The notes: generated by a model from the letters alone, not told the origin. A stretch of 36,052 nucleotides of DNA from Verrucomicrobia bacterium Tous-C9LFEB (GCA_903970445.1 CAJCIP010000026.1:1-36052); one strand, 5' to 3'; numbered from the stretch's first letter, positions 23,244 to 31,130 are shown. Numbers and translations are program-made.

Positions 23244-23510
23244 GTGCTGGCACCCGCAAAGAAAACCGACATTATCACCAAATTTCGCACACACGATTCG
23301 GACACTGGAAGTCCGGAAGTGCAGATTGCGATCCTCAGCGAACGCATTGGCGAGCTGACTGAACACTTCAAAACCCACAAGAAGGATCATGGCTCCCGCC
23401 GTGGTCTGTTGATGCTTGTATCGAAGCGTCGCGGCCTTCTGGATTACCTTAAGAAGACCGACTCGGACCGCTATCGCGAAGTCATTGGCAAGCTGGGAAT
23501 TCGCAAATAG
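23244..23510 (+). CDS. rpsO: 30S ribosomal protein S15
   Basis: S15 binds 16S rRNA early in small-subunit assembly and often controls its own translation. The 88-residue protein is the usual length, with '[19 protein letters not shown]', '[32 protein letters not shown]' and the end '[12 protein letters not shown]', all diagnostic. The start is GTG 23244, with AGGAG 12 bases upstream, a somewhat long spacer. pnp follows after a 292-base spacer that contains a terminator, the familiar rpsO-pnp order. Confidence 0.97.
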   Translation: MLAPAKKTDIITKFRTHDSDTGSPEVQIAILSERIGELTEHFKTHKKDHGSRRGLLMLVSKRRGLLDYLKKTDSDRYREVIGKLGIRK

Positions 23511-23705
23511 AGAACCATTAGCCGGCACCGCTTTGGCACACAGGCGGTCGTCAGGAGTGTATCGAGTTTGACCCTACCAACCGAGAGGGACCGGACGGGA
23601 GCTGTTCGAGAAGTTCCCACCTGCCTGGGAACCGTAGAACTCTCTAGCGTTCGCGACCATTCTCCAAGGTTGGCAGTTCTACTCGCTGACTCCCACTCCA
23701 TGCAG
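23511..23705 (+). other. Structured non-coding spacer between rpsO and its terminator
   Basis: This 195-base stretch has no convincing gene. It contains GTTCCCA (23612-23618) and TGGGAAC (23625-23631), a perfect 7-bp stem around CCTGCC. GTTC/GAAC flanks are placed to extend it, and an ACCGC/GCGGT pair lies near 23527-23548. It sits upstream of a strong terminator, so the rpsO mRNA carries a long 3' region. It could be a processing site, a PNPase or S15 control element, or a small RNA. Not assigned to a known RNA family. Confidence 0.4.
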
Positions 23706-23741
23706 GCCCCGACCGCGAACACTGCGGCGGGGCTTTTGCTT
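23706..23741 (+). terminator. Intrinsic terminator between rpsO and pnp
   Basis: GCCCCG-A-CCGC (23706-23716) pairs with GCGG-C-GGGGC (23724-23733) over 10 bp with one bulged A and a 7-base loop, followed by TTTTGCTTT. It lies about 60 bases before the pnp start. Confidence 0.85.
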
Positions 23742-23802
23742 TAGCGCGACTTCGCGCCACAAATCTTAGAGACAAACAGAGAAGAACGAAGAGGAAAACA
23801 AT

Positions 23803-26268
23803 ATGAAGCAAGACGTAACTGTTGAGCTTGCAGGTGGCAAGCACATCAAATTTGAAACAGGCAGGATCGCCAAGCAGGCATCCGGCGCCGCGTTTACCAC
23901 GAGCGGCGATAACGCCGTGCTCGCAACGGCAGTAGCCTCGCCGGACCCCAAAGAAGGCATCGACTTTTTCCCGCTGACCGTGGAGTATCGCGAGTTTACC
24001 TATGCAGGTGGCCGCATCCCTGGTGGATTCATCAAACGTGAAGGCCGTCCGAGTGAGAAGGAAATTCTCACCAGCCGCCAGATCGATCGCCCGATCCGCC
24101 CGCTGTTCCCGGAAGCGTTCCGCAACGAGACGCAGGTGGTCGCCTTTGTGTATTCGGCTGACAAGGAAAACGACCCGGACGTGCTCGGCATCAATGGCGC
24201 GAGCTGCGCGCTGGCCCTGAGCGACATTCCATTCCACGGCCCTGTGGGCGCGGTGCGGGTCGGCTACATCGAAGGCCAGTACATCGTGAATCCGACCTAC
24301 ACCGAGCGCTTGAGCAGCCTGCTCAACATCATGGTCGTGGGCACCAAAGACGGCATCGTGATGGTGGAGTCTGGTGCGAAGGAAGTTGAAGAAGAAGTGG
24401 TCGTCGGCGCGATTGAGTTTGCGCACGAAGAGATCAAAAAGATCTGCGCCGGTATCGAAGAGCTTGTGAGTAAGGCTGGCAAGCCGAAGCGCAAGGTTGC
24501 GGAACTCGAAAACGATACGGAGTACGCGGGTGCGTTGAAGGCGAAGGTTGGCGAGAAGCTGGCCGATGCGCTAAATACGAAGAAATATCCGAAGTTCGAA
24601 AGCTATGCCAAGGTCAAGGAGATCAAGGACGAGCTGAAGAAGGAATTGCCGGAAGGCGATCCATCTGCAGCGAAGAAGCTCTCGAAATACCTCGAAGCTC
24701 TGCGCGAAAGCATCTTCCGCGAGCAGGTCCTGAATGACCGCATTCGCCCGGATCATCGCGCTTTTGACGAGATTCGTGAGATCACGATCGAGACCGGCGT
24801 TCTGCCCCGTGTACATGGCTCGGCGCTGTTCACGCGCGGTGAAACTCAGGCCCTTGTGAGCGCGACGCTCGGCACGACGGACGACGCACAGCGCATGGAA
24901 AGCTACGAAGGAGAACAAAAGCGCAAGTTTATGCTGCATTACAACTTTCCCCCATTCTCGGTGGGTGAGGTTGGCCGCATGACCGGCGTAGGCCGTCGCG
25001 AGATTGGGCACGGTGCTCTGGCGTGGCGCGCGATTGAAGCCGTGCTTCCTGGTGAGGATGAGTCGCCGTACACCCTGCGCGTGGTGTCGGACATTCTTGA
25101 GTCAAATGGATCGTCGTCGATGGCGACGGTTTGCGGCGCATCGCTTTCGCTGATGGCTGCAGGTATCCCGCTGAAGGGTGCGGTTGCGGGCGTCGCAATG
25201 GGTCTTGTGAAGGAAGGCGATAAGTATGCGATTCTGAGCGACATCGCAGGCGCGGAAGATCATTATGGCGATATGGACTTCAAGGTAGCCGGAACGCGCA
25301 AAGGCATTACCGCGTTGCAGATGGACATCAAGATCATGGGCATTACGCCGCAGCTGATGCGTGAGGCGATGGCGCAGGCGCGTGAAGGCCGCATGTTCCT
25401 GTTGGACAAAATGGATGCCGTCATCTCCGGTGCAAGCGAGGAGAAGTCCAAGTTTGCTCCACGCATCCACACCATCCAGATTCCTACGGACAAAATCCGC
25501 GATTTGATCGGACCGGGCGGTAAGGTGATTCGCGGCATCATCGACGCCACCGGTGTGAAGATCGATGTCGACGATACCGGTCGCGTAAACGTGGCGTCGA
25601 GCGATCAGGAAGGCCTTGCCAAGGCGATCCAGATGATCAGCGATCTAACCGCTGTGCCTGAGATTGGAAAGACGTACCTCGGCAAGGTTGTTCGTCTTGC
25701 TGAGTTCGGCGCCTTTGTTGAAATCTTCCCGGGCACTGACGGTCTCCTGCATGTTTCCGAAATCGCAGAACATCGCGTGAAGGAAGTGAAGGACGAACTT
25801 CGTGAAGGCGATCAGGTTCTGGTGAAGGTGCTTGCGATCGAAGGCAATCGCATCAAGCTTTCTCGCAAGGCCGTTCTGAAAGAGCAGCGCGCAAAGCTCG
25901 GTCTGCCTGATCCAGCGCAGGAGAATGAAGGCCAGGGTGGCGGTGGACGTCGCGAGCGTGATGAACGCAAGCCTCGCGAAAGCAATTCCGAGCCCCCGAG
26001 CCACAAGGACACGATCACCATCGAGGGCGGGGATGACTTCGACGAGGATGATGACGATGAGCTTGACGGTGATGAGGAAGAGGGCGATGAAGAGACGGTG
26101 AGCGAGGGCTCAGATCCGGCTTCACCGCAGACAGCAGGAGCCAATGGCTCTCCGGCAGGCAATCGTCCTGCTGGTCAGCGCCGTCGTCGCCGCCGTGGTG
26201 GCCGCCGTCTGGGAGCGGCCGGCAACAATGGCGGTGGACAAAACTCCGGCGGCGCCGGCAACAGCTAA
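23803..26268 (+). CDS. pnp: Polyribonucleotide nucleotidyltransferase with long charged tail
   Basis: PNPase degrades RNA phosphorolytically from the 3' end. The protein is 821 residues. It contains a first RNase PH core ('FFPLTVEYREFTYAGGRIPGGF', 'TSRQIDRPIRPLFP'), a helical linker, and a second core ('RVHGSALFTRGETQALV', 'DILESNGSSSMATVCG', 'AGAEDHYGDMDFKVAGT' with the metal-binding Asp). A KH domain (about 553-616, 'IRDLIGPGGKVIRGI') and an S1 domain (about 620-690, 'GKVVRLAEFGAFVEIFPG') follow. E. coli PNPase is 711 residues; here about 125 further residues follow S1. These are Gly/Arg-rich, then acidic (about 741-766, mostly D and E), then a basic RRRRRRGGRR patch (about 793-802) and a Gly/Asn tail. 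AGAGGAAAACAAT precedes ATG 23803. Confidence 0.98.
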   Translation: MKQDVTVELAGGKHIKFETGRIAKQASGAAFTTSGDNAVLATAVASPDPKEGIDFFPLTVEYREFTYAGGRIPGGFIKREGRPSEKEILTSRQIDRPIRPLFPEAFRNETQVVAFVYSADKENDPDVLGINGASCALALSDIPFHGPVGAVRVGYIEGQYIVNPTYTERLSSLLNIMVVGTKDGIVMVESGAKEVEEEVVVGAIEFAHEEIKKICAGIEELVSKAGKPKRKVAELENDTEYAGALKAKVGEKLADALNTKKYPKFESYAKVKEIKDELKKELPEGDPSAAKKLSKYLEALRESIFREQVLNDRIRPDHRAFDEIREITIETGVLPRVHGSALFTRGETQALVSATLGTTDDAQRMESYEGEQKRKFMLHYNFPPFSVGEVGRMTGVGRREIGHGALAWRAIEAVLPGEDESPYTLRVVSDILESNGSSSMATVCGASLSLMAAGIPLKGAVAGVAMGLVKEGDKYAILSDIAGAEDHYGDMDFKVAGTRKGITALQMDIKIMGITPQLMREAMAQAREGRMFLLDKMDAVISGASEEKSKFAPRIHTIQIPTDKIRDLIGPGGKVIRGIIDATGVKIDVDDTGRVNVASSDQEGLAKAIQMISDLTAVPEIGKTYLGKVVRLAEFGAFVEIFPGTDGLLHVSEIAEHRVKEVKDELREGDQVLVKVLAIEGNRIKLSRKAVLKEQRAKLGLPDPAQENEGQGGGGRRERDERKPRESNSEPPSHKDTITIEGGDDFDEDDDDELDGDEEEGDEETVSEGSDPASPQTAGANGSPAGNRPAGQRRRRRRGGRRLGAAGNNGGGQNSGGAGNS

Positions 26269-26287
26269 CAGCACACGTGAGTGGGAA

Positions 26288-26322
26288 GTGAAGCCGCGAT
26301 GTTTCGCGGCTTCACCCTTTTG
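26288..26322 (+). terminator. Intrinsic terminator after pnp
   Basis: GTGAAGCCGCG (26288-26298) and CGCGGCTTCAC (26305-26315) form a perfect 11-bp stem with a 6-base loop, followed by CCTTTTGG. It lies 20 bases after the pnp stop. Confidence 0.9.
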
Positions 26323-26338
26323 GGTATGGGTAATCACA

Positions 26339-27220
26339 GTGAATAGGGCTGCCATTCACGACTTCGTGAGGAGATGGTGGGCATTCACTCTGCTTTGCAT
26401 CGCATCTTTCGTGCGCTTCGCGCTGCTTGACAGCGGTCCGCAGCTTACGCCGACCCCCGCTTCCTTAGCCGCTGCGAGTAGCGCGCTCTGCGTCACATGT
26501 GTGATCTTCCTGTTGGCACGTCGTCGAGCGGTACCGCATAAGTCCGCGGTCGCGAAGCCGATGATCGCCGGAGTCCTCCTCATCTGCGGACCGGAGATCG
26601 CACTTCTGCTCCGGGCGGACGATTTGGCAGGAAGCGATCTGTTTCTTACGGGCAGCCTGGTTCCGGTTGTTGTCGCAATCGCCGCCGCGGCGCGCAGCCG
26701 CAGCGGTGGTCTGTCAGGGCTGACGCTCTGGGCGGGGATAGCCGCGTCCGCCGCATTGCTGCTGCTGTTTACCGAGCCGCGAATTCACTTCCTTCATCAG
26801 GGGGCTGTGCTGATTCTGCTCCCGGTGCTGACGGGCACGGGTGCCGTGCTACTTTCTGAGGCTGCAAGCGAAGCCAACGAATGGTGGGGATCATGCTCAC
26901 TGGCCGGCGTGAGCCTCGTCTTTCTGCTGTTCGTCGCCTTCCATCATCCTTCTGACCCGTTTCCGTGGTTCGCGTTCACTCTGGATCTGGTCGTGACTTC
27001 CTGCACTCTGCTTTCAGTGAGTCATATTGGAGAGGTGAGGTACTCGAGCTACTTTGTCCTACTGCCACTTCTTCTGTCGCTATATGGGCTCGCGCTTCTG
27101 CGTCCAGCTCTCAACATGCGCAGCGTTCTTGGGTTGCTGATGCTTCTCATGAGTGCAGTCGTTTTGCTGCGTGCCAAAGGCGGCGAAACTCGGCCAACCT
27201 CTTTTCGCCTGCTCGAGTAG
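26339..27220 (+). CDS. Polytopic membrane protein, possibly EamA/DMT-like
   Basis: The 293-residue hydrophobic protein has about 9-10 membrane helices, for example 'WAFTLLCIASFVRFALL', 'AAASSALCVTCVIFLLA', 'LTLWAGIAASAALLLLF', 'GAVLILLPVLTGTGAVLL' and 'AGVSLVFLLFVAFH'. The last two helices read 'YFVLLPLLLSLYGLALLRPALNMRSVLGLLMLLMSAVVLL', which resembles the end of an EamA (drug/metabolite transporter) domain. The match is by pattern only. The open frame begins inside pnp at 26144, but the pnp terminator intervenes, so a start after it is required. GTG 26339 is the best candidate, without a strong ribosome site. Substrate unknown. Confidence 0.6.
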   Translation: MNRAAIHDFVRRWWAFTLLCIASFVRFALLDSGPQLTPTPASLAAASSALCVTCVIFLLARRRAVPHKSAVAKPMIAGVLLICGPEIALLLRADDLAGSDLFLTGSLVPVVVAIAAAARSRSGGLSGLTLWAGIAASAALLLLFTEPRIHFLHQGAVLILLPVLTGTGAVLLSEAASEANEWWGSCSLAGVSLVFLLFVAFHHPSDPFPWFAFTLDLVVTSCTLLSVSHIGEVRYSSYFVLLPLLLSLYGLALLRPALNMRSVLGLLMLLMSAVVLLRAKGGETRPTSFRLLE

Positions 27221-27266
27221 GAAAACGGGACTTTTCCGGGGCGCTTGAGCGAGTAAACTGCGTTAA

Positions 27267-27677
27267 ATGGCTGCGTCGATGTACATCGTTGTCGAGGGGG
27301 AAGATCCCGGCTACGACATCTATGTGAATGGCAGGGCCCTCGCGCGTTACGAAAACGCGGTGGAACGACTGGCGCTCGATCTTGGTGTCAAGCCACTGAT
27401 CGAATTCTTCTCAGCAGACCAAGCCTCCATGTCGTTGCTGATCGAAGAGGGTGCGGGCAATCCGGAACTGATGAAGCATTTGCCGCCGGCGCAGTGGTAT
27501 CGCGCGGAAGATGGCGTACGGACAGTGGCCGCCCTGGTGGATGCGCTCACGCACGATCCGCAACAGCTTGGCAGCGAAGGGTATGCGGTGCTGCAGGAAC
27601 TGCGCGAGTATGAGACGGTGCTACGGAAGACGGTGGACCGGGGACTGCGCTGGCATCTAGCGGTTAGCTGGCGCTAG
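27267..27677 (+). CDS. Conserved-looking hypothetical cytoplasmic protein
   Basis: I do not recognise the family of this 136-residue protein. The sequence begins MAASMYIVVEGEDPGYDIYV (a second Met at codon 5 could be the start). It is acidic, with alpha/beta character: 'YIVVEGEDPGYDIYVNGRALARY', 'VKPLIEFFSADQASMSLLI' and a helical C-terminal half with 'GVRTVAALVDALTHDPQQL'. There is no signal peptide or membrane helix. It starts 46 bases after the membrane-protein gene and ends tail to tail with a minus-strand gene, where CTAG at 27674-27677 provides both stop codons. The coding potential looks real, with no internal stops over a full domain-sized length. Confidence 0.7.
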   Translation: MAASMYIVVEGEDPGYDIYVNGRALARYENAVERLALDLGVKPLIEFFSADQASMSLLIEEGAGNPELMKHLPPAQWYRAEDGVRTVAALVDALTHDPQQLGSEGYAVLQELREYETVLRKTVDRGLRWHLAVSWR

Positions 27678-28273
27678 TGCACGGTGAGGCCGCCGTCCAG
27701 GTCGACCACGAGTGCGCCATCCTGCACCAGCATGGAGTGGATCTTCAGATTGTCCAGCTTGAGCTCGTAGCCTGTCGTCTGCGTCGAGCCGGAAAGGAGC
27801 TGCTTTACCAGGTCTGCCGCATTGATCTTCATCTGTTGCGGCAGCTTGCGACTGAGGAATGGTACGAGGAAGAAGTTGAGCTCTTTCGATTCGCTTAGTC
27901 GCTCGACCCGAGCGTCGCGAAATCCGATGCTCTCGCCTTCGGCATCAGGGACTACGGAAACGTCTGCCTCAGGGCTGAGGCCGAGACCGATGCAGGCACC
28001 TACCATGCCTGTGCCGAGCTTCGCGTGGGTCTTGACGTGGACAACAACGCGATCGGCAGCGAAGCTGACCTTCGGGTCTTCCGCGTAGACAAAGCAGGCG
28101 GAGCTGCTGTTTCCGCGAATGTAATAGCGGCCCTTGTCGCCGGTGAAGAGCTGCTTCTGCAGCGTGCGCTCAAGCGCTTCCGAGGAGACCTTGATCTCGA
28201 GCGCGTCCGCGGCAGCGCCGGATAGAAGCAGGAGCGTGATCGCTAGCAGAGCGTTGCGGACTGTTGCTTTCAT
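27674..28273 (-). CDS. Secreted hypothetical protein, possibly lipid-binding-like
   Basis: The 199-residue protein starts at ATG 28273 (MKATVRNALLAITLLLLSG) with a signal peptide ending near ADA/LEIKVS. The mature part has 'SSEALERTLQKQLFTGDKGRYYIRG', a long beta-rich middle, and an end 'LKIHSMLVQDGALVVDLDGGLTV'. That closing pattern resembles periplasmic tubular lipid-binding (DUF1439/DUF4403-type) proteins, but this is a weak impression. Two cysteines (in 'SSACFVYAEDP' and 'MVGACIGLG') could form a disulfide. Its stop shares CTAG with the convergent neighbour. Upstream in-frame codons to 28327 are not needed. Confidence 0.68.
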   Translation of the reverse strand: MKATVRNALLAITLLLLSGAAADALEIKVSSEALERTLQKQLFTGDKGRYYIRGNSSSACFVYAEDPKVSFAADRVVVHVKTHAKLGTGMVGACIGLGLSPEADVSVVPDAEGESIGFRDARVERLSESKELNFFLVPFLSRKLPQQMKINAADLVKQLLSGSTQTTGYELKLDNLKIHSMLVQDGALVVDLDGGLTVH

Positions 28274-28379
28274 CGGCATACCAGGCGGACAACCCCTCCC
28301 CATACTTTTAGCCCCAAAGTCTTCCAAACAGGGGTCTTAGGTCCCAACCAAGTACCATACCGGGTACCTTGAGCGGCCC

Positions 28380-28414
28380 CACAAAGCAAAAGCCCAGCGC
28401 TTGCGCCGGGCTTT
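28380..28414 (-). terminator. Bidirectional-looking intrinsic terminator
   Basis: AAAGCCC-A-GCG (28389-28399) pairs with CGC-C-GGGCTTT (28404-28414). On the minus strand it is followed by TTTTGCTTTG, so it ends the peptidoglycan-binding gene at 28448. On the plus strand a pyrimidine-rich CTATTTCTCTATTTCT follows. Confidence 0.8.
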
Positions 28415-28447
28415 CTATTTCTCTATTTCTAGTATAGCAAATTCGAC

Positions 28448-28846
28448 CTAATTTGATGCCATTGGCTGCGGGGCGCTGGCCGGAGGCGTGGTCTGGTTTG
28501 GGCCAAGACCGAGTTTAATGAGCGCGCGGGAGTCAGGCGTCACCTTCGTTTGCCAGCCATTGTCGCTCTGCATTTTCTGCATGGCGGCCACGCTATCAGA
28601 GTCCCAATGGCCGGTGGGCTGGCCGGAAAGATATCCCTGCTTGATGAGGGCCGACTGGATTGCGGTCGCGCGCTCGGTGTCCATCCCTGCCGGAGCTTCG
28701 TGGTGCACGGCAGCTGTCGTGTGCCGGCTCCTCGCGGACGCATGATGCGTGCTATGGGCGGACGCGTGTCGCGGGCGGGCAAAGGCGGTGCATGGAAGGC
28801 CGAGAAGGAGGAGACCGGTCGCAATCAAGCGAGGGGAATATTGCAT
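28448..28846 (-). CDS. Small secreted peptidoglycan-binding-domain protein
   Basis: The 132-residue protein has a signal peptide (MQYSPRLIATGLLLLGLPCTAFA) and a His/Ser/Ala-rich linker ('RPRHASAHSTHHASARSRHT'). A PG_binding_1-like domain of about 55 residues follows: 'ATAIQSALIKQGYLSGQPTGHWDSDSVAAMQKMQSDNGWQ', then 'LGLG'. A short Pro/Ala tail ends the protein. The domain normally binds peptidoglycan, so the protein probably sits in the periplasm on the wall. No catalytic domain is attached. The His-rich stretch could bind metal, but this is only suggested by composition. A terminator lies 34 bases downstream. Confidence 0.82.
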   Translation of the reverse strand: MQYSPRLIATGLLLLGLPCTAFARPRHASAHSTHHASARSRHTTAAVHHEAPAGMDTERATAIQSALIKQGYLSGQPTGHWDSDSVAAMQKMQSDNGWQTKVTPDSRALIKLGLGPNQTTPPASAPQPMASN

Positions 28847-29076
28847 CGTCAGAGAAGTCCTGAGATTGATATCGCGCTCGGTACCAAAGTACCGTTCCGA
28901 AGGAAAGGCTACCGCAGGGCGGGTCGTGGCTGCAACTGGACGGGCTCGTCAATAAGGAACGAGGGTCCAAGCATTGCCCAGGTGAGACATCACTACCCCG
29001 CTCATGGCGATACGACCGTCATCGTCGGACACCGGCGAAAGACTTTGCTCGCTATCAAACGCCGATGTGGCGATGC

Positions 29077-29136
29077 CGGGGCTGAAGCCCCTTTTCCGAT
29101 GCGGCAGTCAGCAAGCTAAGCTCGCTGTTACTCCTC
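29077..29136. repeat. Interspersed repeat, family 1, copy B
   Basis: GGGGCTGAAGCCCC is a perfect 6-bp hairpin (GGGGCT/AGCCCC with GA loop). It is followed after a spacer by GTCAGCAAGCTAAGCTCGCT and GTTACTCCTCG. This matches the element at 14665-14723 in the same order and orientation. Confidence 0.6.
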
Positions 29137-29215
29137 GTTCTTCCCCGCTGAGCAGGTGGGTTGCGCGGGTATTCAGCGGGCCGAGCGGCTTCTACTCCTC
29201 GTTGCTGCTTGAGCA

Positions 29216-29253
29216 ACAAGAAAAGGCGGCGCTGAAGCAGTGTTCAGCGCCGC
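29216..29253 (-). terminator. Intrinsic terminator of the HtrA protease gene
   Basis: GCGGCGCTGAA (29226-29236) and TTCAGCGCCGC (29243-29253) form a perfect 11-bp stem with a 6-base loop. On the minus strand it is followed by CTTTTCTTGTT. It lies 23 bases after the HtrA stop. Confidence 0.9.
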
Positions 29254-29275
29254 TTGATGCGAGGGGGAGCGACAG

Positions 29276-30934
29276 CTACGGCAGCGTGCCGCCAACATAC
29301 GACTGTCCAGCGCTCGCGGGCCCGTTAGCATAGTGGATCACGAAGACTACGTCCGTTCCTGGTTTCAAGCCGGCAACGACGCTGCGGTAGCTATTCTCAT
29401 CCACGACCCGTTGACGGTTGATCTCGGTGATCACCGCGCCCTGGCCCAAGCCAATTTCGTCAGCAAAGGAACCCGGGCGAACGCTGGTGACAGTGACGCC
29501 GCCACTAATGCCGAGTTTTTTCGCCACCGCCGGCGTTGTTGCCTGCACTTTGATGCCGAGTTTGTTTTGGCCGGAATCTACGTCTTCCGGCGTATCGTTG
29601 TCCCCGCCGTTTGCCGCCATGTCGCTGAACAACTTGGCGCGGTCTGCGATGCCTACGCTCGCGGACATTGGCTTGCCGCCACGCATGTAGGTCAACGTGA
29701 CCGATGAACCGGGGCGCTTGGCCGAGATGATGGCGACGAGGTCGTCGCCGTCCTTCACTGAGGTGCCATTGACGGAGGTGATGATGTCGCCGGGCTGCAG
29801 GCCAGCTTTGGAAGCTGGACCGTTTGGCGTCACCTGTCCGACAAGCACGCCACCGGTACTGGCGAAGCCATAGACGCGGCCCACTGCTGAGGACTGTGCG
29901 GCCTGGAACTGGATACCGATTGAGCCGCGCGTAACCTTATGATCCGGGCTGATGAGCATGTTGTAGACGTTTGCCAGCGTGTTCGATGGCATGGCAAAGC
30001 CAACACCCTGTGAACCCATCGACTGCGTGTAGATTGCCGTATTCATGCCGATGACCTGGCCGGAGAGATCAACAAGCGGACCGCCCGAGTTACCGGGGTT
30101 GATGGCGGCATCGGTCTGGATGAACTTCTGAAACTGATTGGTGGCTACACCGCCGGGGCCGGGGCCCTCATCGATGGAGCGGTTCTTCGCAGAAACAATA
30201 CCGGCGGAGACAGTCTGCGAGAGACCGAACGGGCTGCCGATGGCCAATACCCAGTCGCCGACCTGTGCACCGTCAGAGTTCCCGAGCTTGATGGTTGGCA
30301 GGGGCTGGTTGGCGTCAATCTTGATGACGGCGATGTCGGTTTCCTTGTCGGTGCCGATGACGGTAGCGCGACGTCCCTGATCGCCGGGGCCGCCTTCTGG
30401 ATCGGTAGAGAGCTTCACGTAGATGTGATCAGCCTTATCCACGACGTGATTGTTCGTGATGATGTAGCCGCGGGGATCGACAATAAATCCGGAGCCGAGT
30501 GCGCGGCGCGGGCCGGGACCACCACCGTCTTCGTCATCGCCGCCTCCACCCTGGCTGCCCTGACCGCCAAAGAAGCGGTTGAAGAAGTCCTGCATGTCGC
30601 CCTGATCGCCGCCATTGCCTTGGCCACGATGGCCCTTGGGAACAGCAGACTCTTTCGGGAGCGATTCGGTGTTGATGTTGACGACGGCTGGACCAACCTG
30701 CTTCACAATCGCCGAAAAGCCATTGGAGAGATTCGCGGGCGACGGAATTACAAGCGGGCGAGCATCGCTCGAGTCGACACGCTGCTGTTCCTTGCCGCTG
30801 ACCTTACCCGTAACAACAGAGCCAGCCAGAATACCGGCGCTCAGTGCGCCTAAAACGAGAAAAGTAGTTGAAAGGCGAGCCGCGCGGAGTTTCTGACCGA
30901 GGCCGCGTCCGGGCAAATTGGATGAATCCATCAT
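29276..30934 (-). CDS. htrA: HtrA/DegP-type periplasmic serine protease with two PDZ domains
   Basis: The protein degrades or refolds damaged envelope proteins. It is 552 residues, with a membrane helix or uncleaved signal anchor at about 21-42. The trypsin-like triad is His163 (TNNHVVD), Asp200 (ETDIAVIKI) and Ser283 (NPGNSGGPLVD). Two PDZ domains follow: the first around 'GGVLVGQVTPNGPASKAGLQPGDIITSVNG', the second around 'GVTVTSVRPGSFADEIGLGQGAVITEINRQ'. A Gly/Asp/Gln-rich loop of about 50 residues (about 100-145) is inserted before the His strand, near the position of the regulatory LA loop, and includes 'DFFNRFFG'. The start at ATG 30934 has AAGGAAAAGACGGA upstream. DegP and DegQ cannot be separated from sequence alone. 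Confidence 0.95.
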   Translation of the reverse strand: MMDSSNLPGRGLGQKLRAARLSTTFLVLGALSAGILAGSVVTGKVSGKEQQRVDSSDARPLVIPSPANLSNGFSAIVKQVGPAVVNINTESLPKESAVPKGHRGQGNGGDQGDMQDFFNRFFGGQGSQGGGGDDEDGGGPGPRRALGSGFIVDPRGYIITNNHVVDKADHIYVKLSTDPEGGPGDQGRRATVIGTDKETDIAVIKIDANQPLPTIKLGNSDGAQVGDWVLAIGSPFGLSQTVSAGIVSAKNRSIDEGPGPGGVATNQFQKFIQTDAAINPGNSGGPLVDLSGQVIGMNTAIYTQSMGSQGVGFAMPSNTLANVYNMLISPDHKVTRGSIGIQFQAAQSSAVGRVYGFASTGGVLVGQVTPNGPASKAGLQPGDIITSVNGTSVKDGDDLVAIISAKRPGSSVTLTYMRGGKPMSASVGIADRAKLFSDMAANGGDNDTPEDVDSGQNKLGIKVQATTPAVAKKLGISGGVTVTSVRPGSFADEIGLGQGAVITEINRQRVVDENSYRSVVAGLKPGTDVVFVIHYANGPASAGQSYVGGTLP

Positions 30935-31090
30935 TCCGTCTTTTCCTTCTATGGGTGCTGACCGCGCTCCGAGTTTGGGCAGCGGATCTTCCTATGTGAA
31001 TCAATACACCAACATCATTAGACGCAATTTTGCGGCAAAAGTCTTCCGATGCGTGGGCCTGGTGAACGGTTGGGATCCGTACCGCTACAA

Positions 31091-31130
31091 GGGAAGCAGA
31101 TTCCTTCGCTACGCCGCGGAATGACAAAAG
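31091..31130. repeat. Interspersed repeat, family 2 (ATTCC...GGAAT type)
   Basis: The segment GGGAAGCAGATTCCTTCGCT followed by ACGCCGCGGAATGACAAAAG contains the inverted arms ATTCC and GGAAT. Read on the minus strand it is TTTGTCATTCCGCGGCGTAG and onward, a motif I associate with many dispersed copies in acidobacterial genomes and with spurious gene calls. Only one copy is seen here, so repeat status rests on recall. Confidence 0.5.

Larger units (their letters stand above)
28847..29275. other. Repeat-rich non-coding stretch
   Basis: About 430 bases with no convincing gene. It holds copy B of repeat family 1 (29077-29136), a related tail (CTTCTACTCCTCGTTGCTGC near 29188), the palindrome CCCGCTGA...TCAGCGGG (about 29144-29180) and the terminator of the HtrA gene (29216-29253). 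Open frames here run through the repeats and are not supported. Confidence 0.55.

Noticed and set aside
23590-23640. Possible tRNA T-arm (GTTCGA) in the rpsO-pnp spacer
   Set aside because: The loop is too long, and no acceptor, D or anticodon arms can be built around it.
23471-23722. Minus-strand frame over the rpsO-pnp spacer
   Set aside because: It overlaps rpsO and the terminator and has no coding character. Stems in this area explain the structure better.
24571-25550. Several long antisense frames inside pnp
   Set aside because: They are shadows of the high-GC coding strand, without start signals or domains.
26144-26338. N-terminal extension of the membrane-protein gene into pnp
   Set aside because: It would overlap the pnp tail and read through a strong terminator. 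The residues are a shifted reading of the Arg/Gly-rich repeats.
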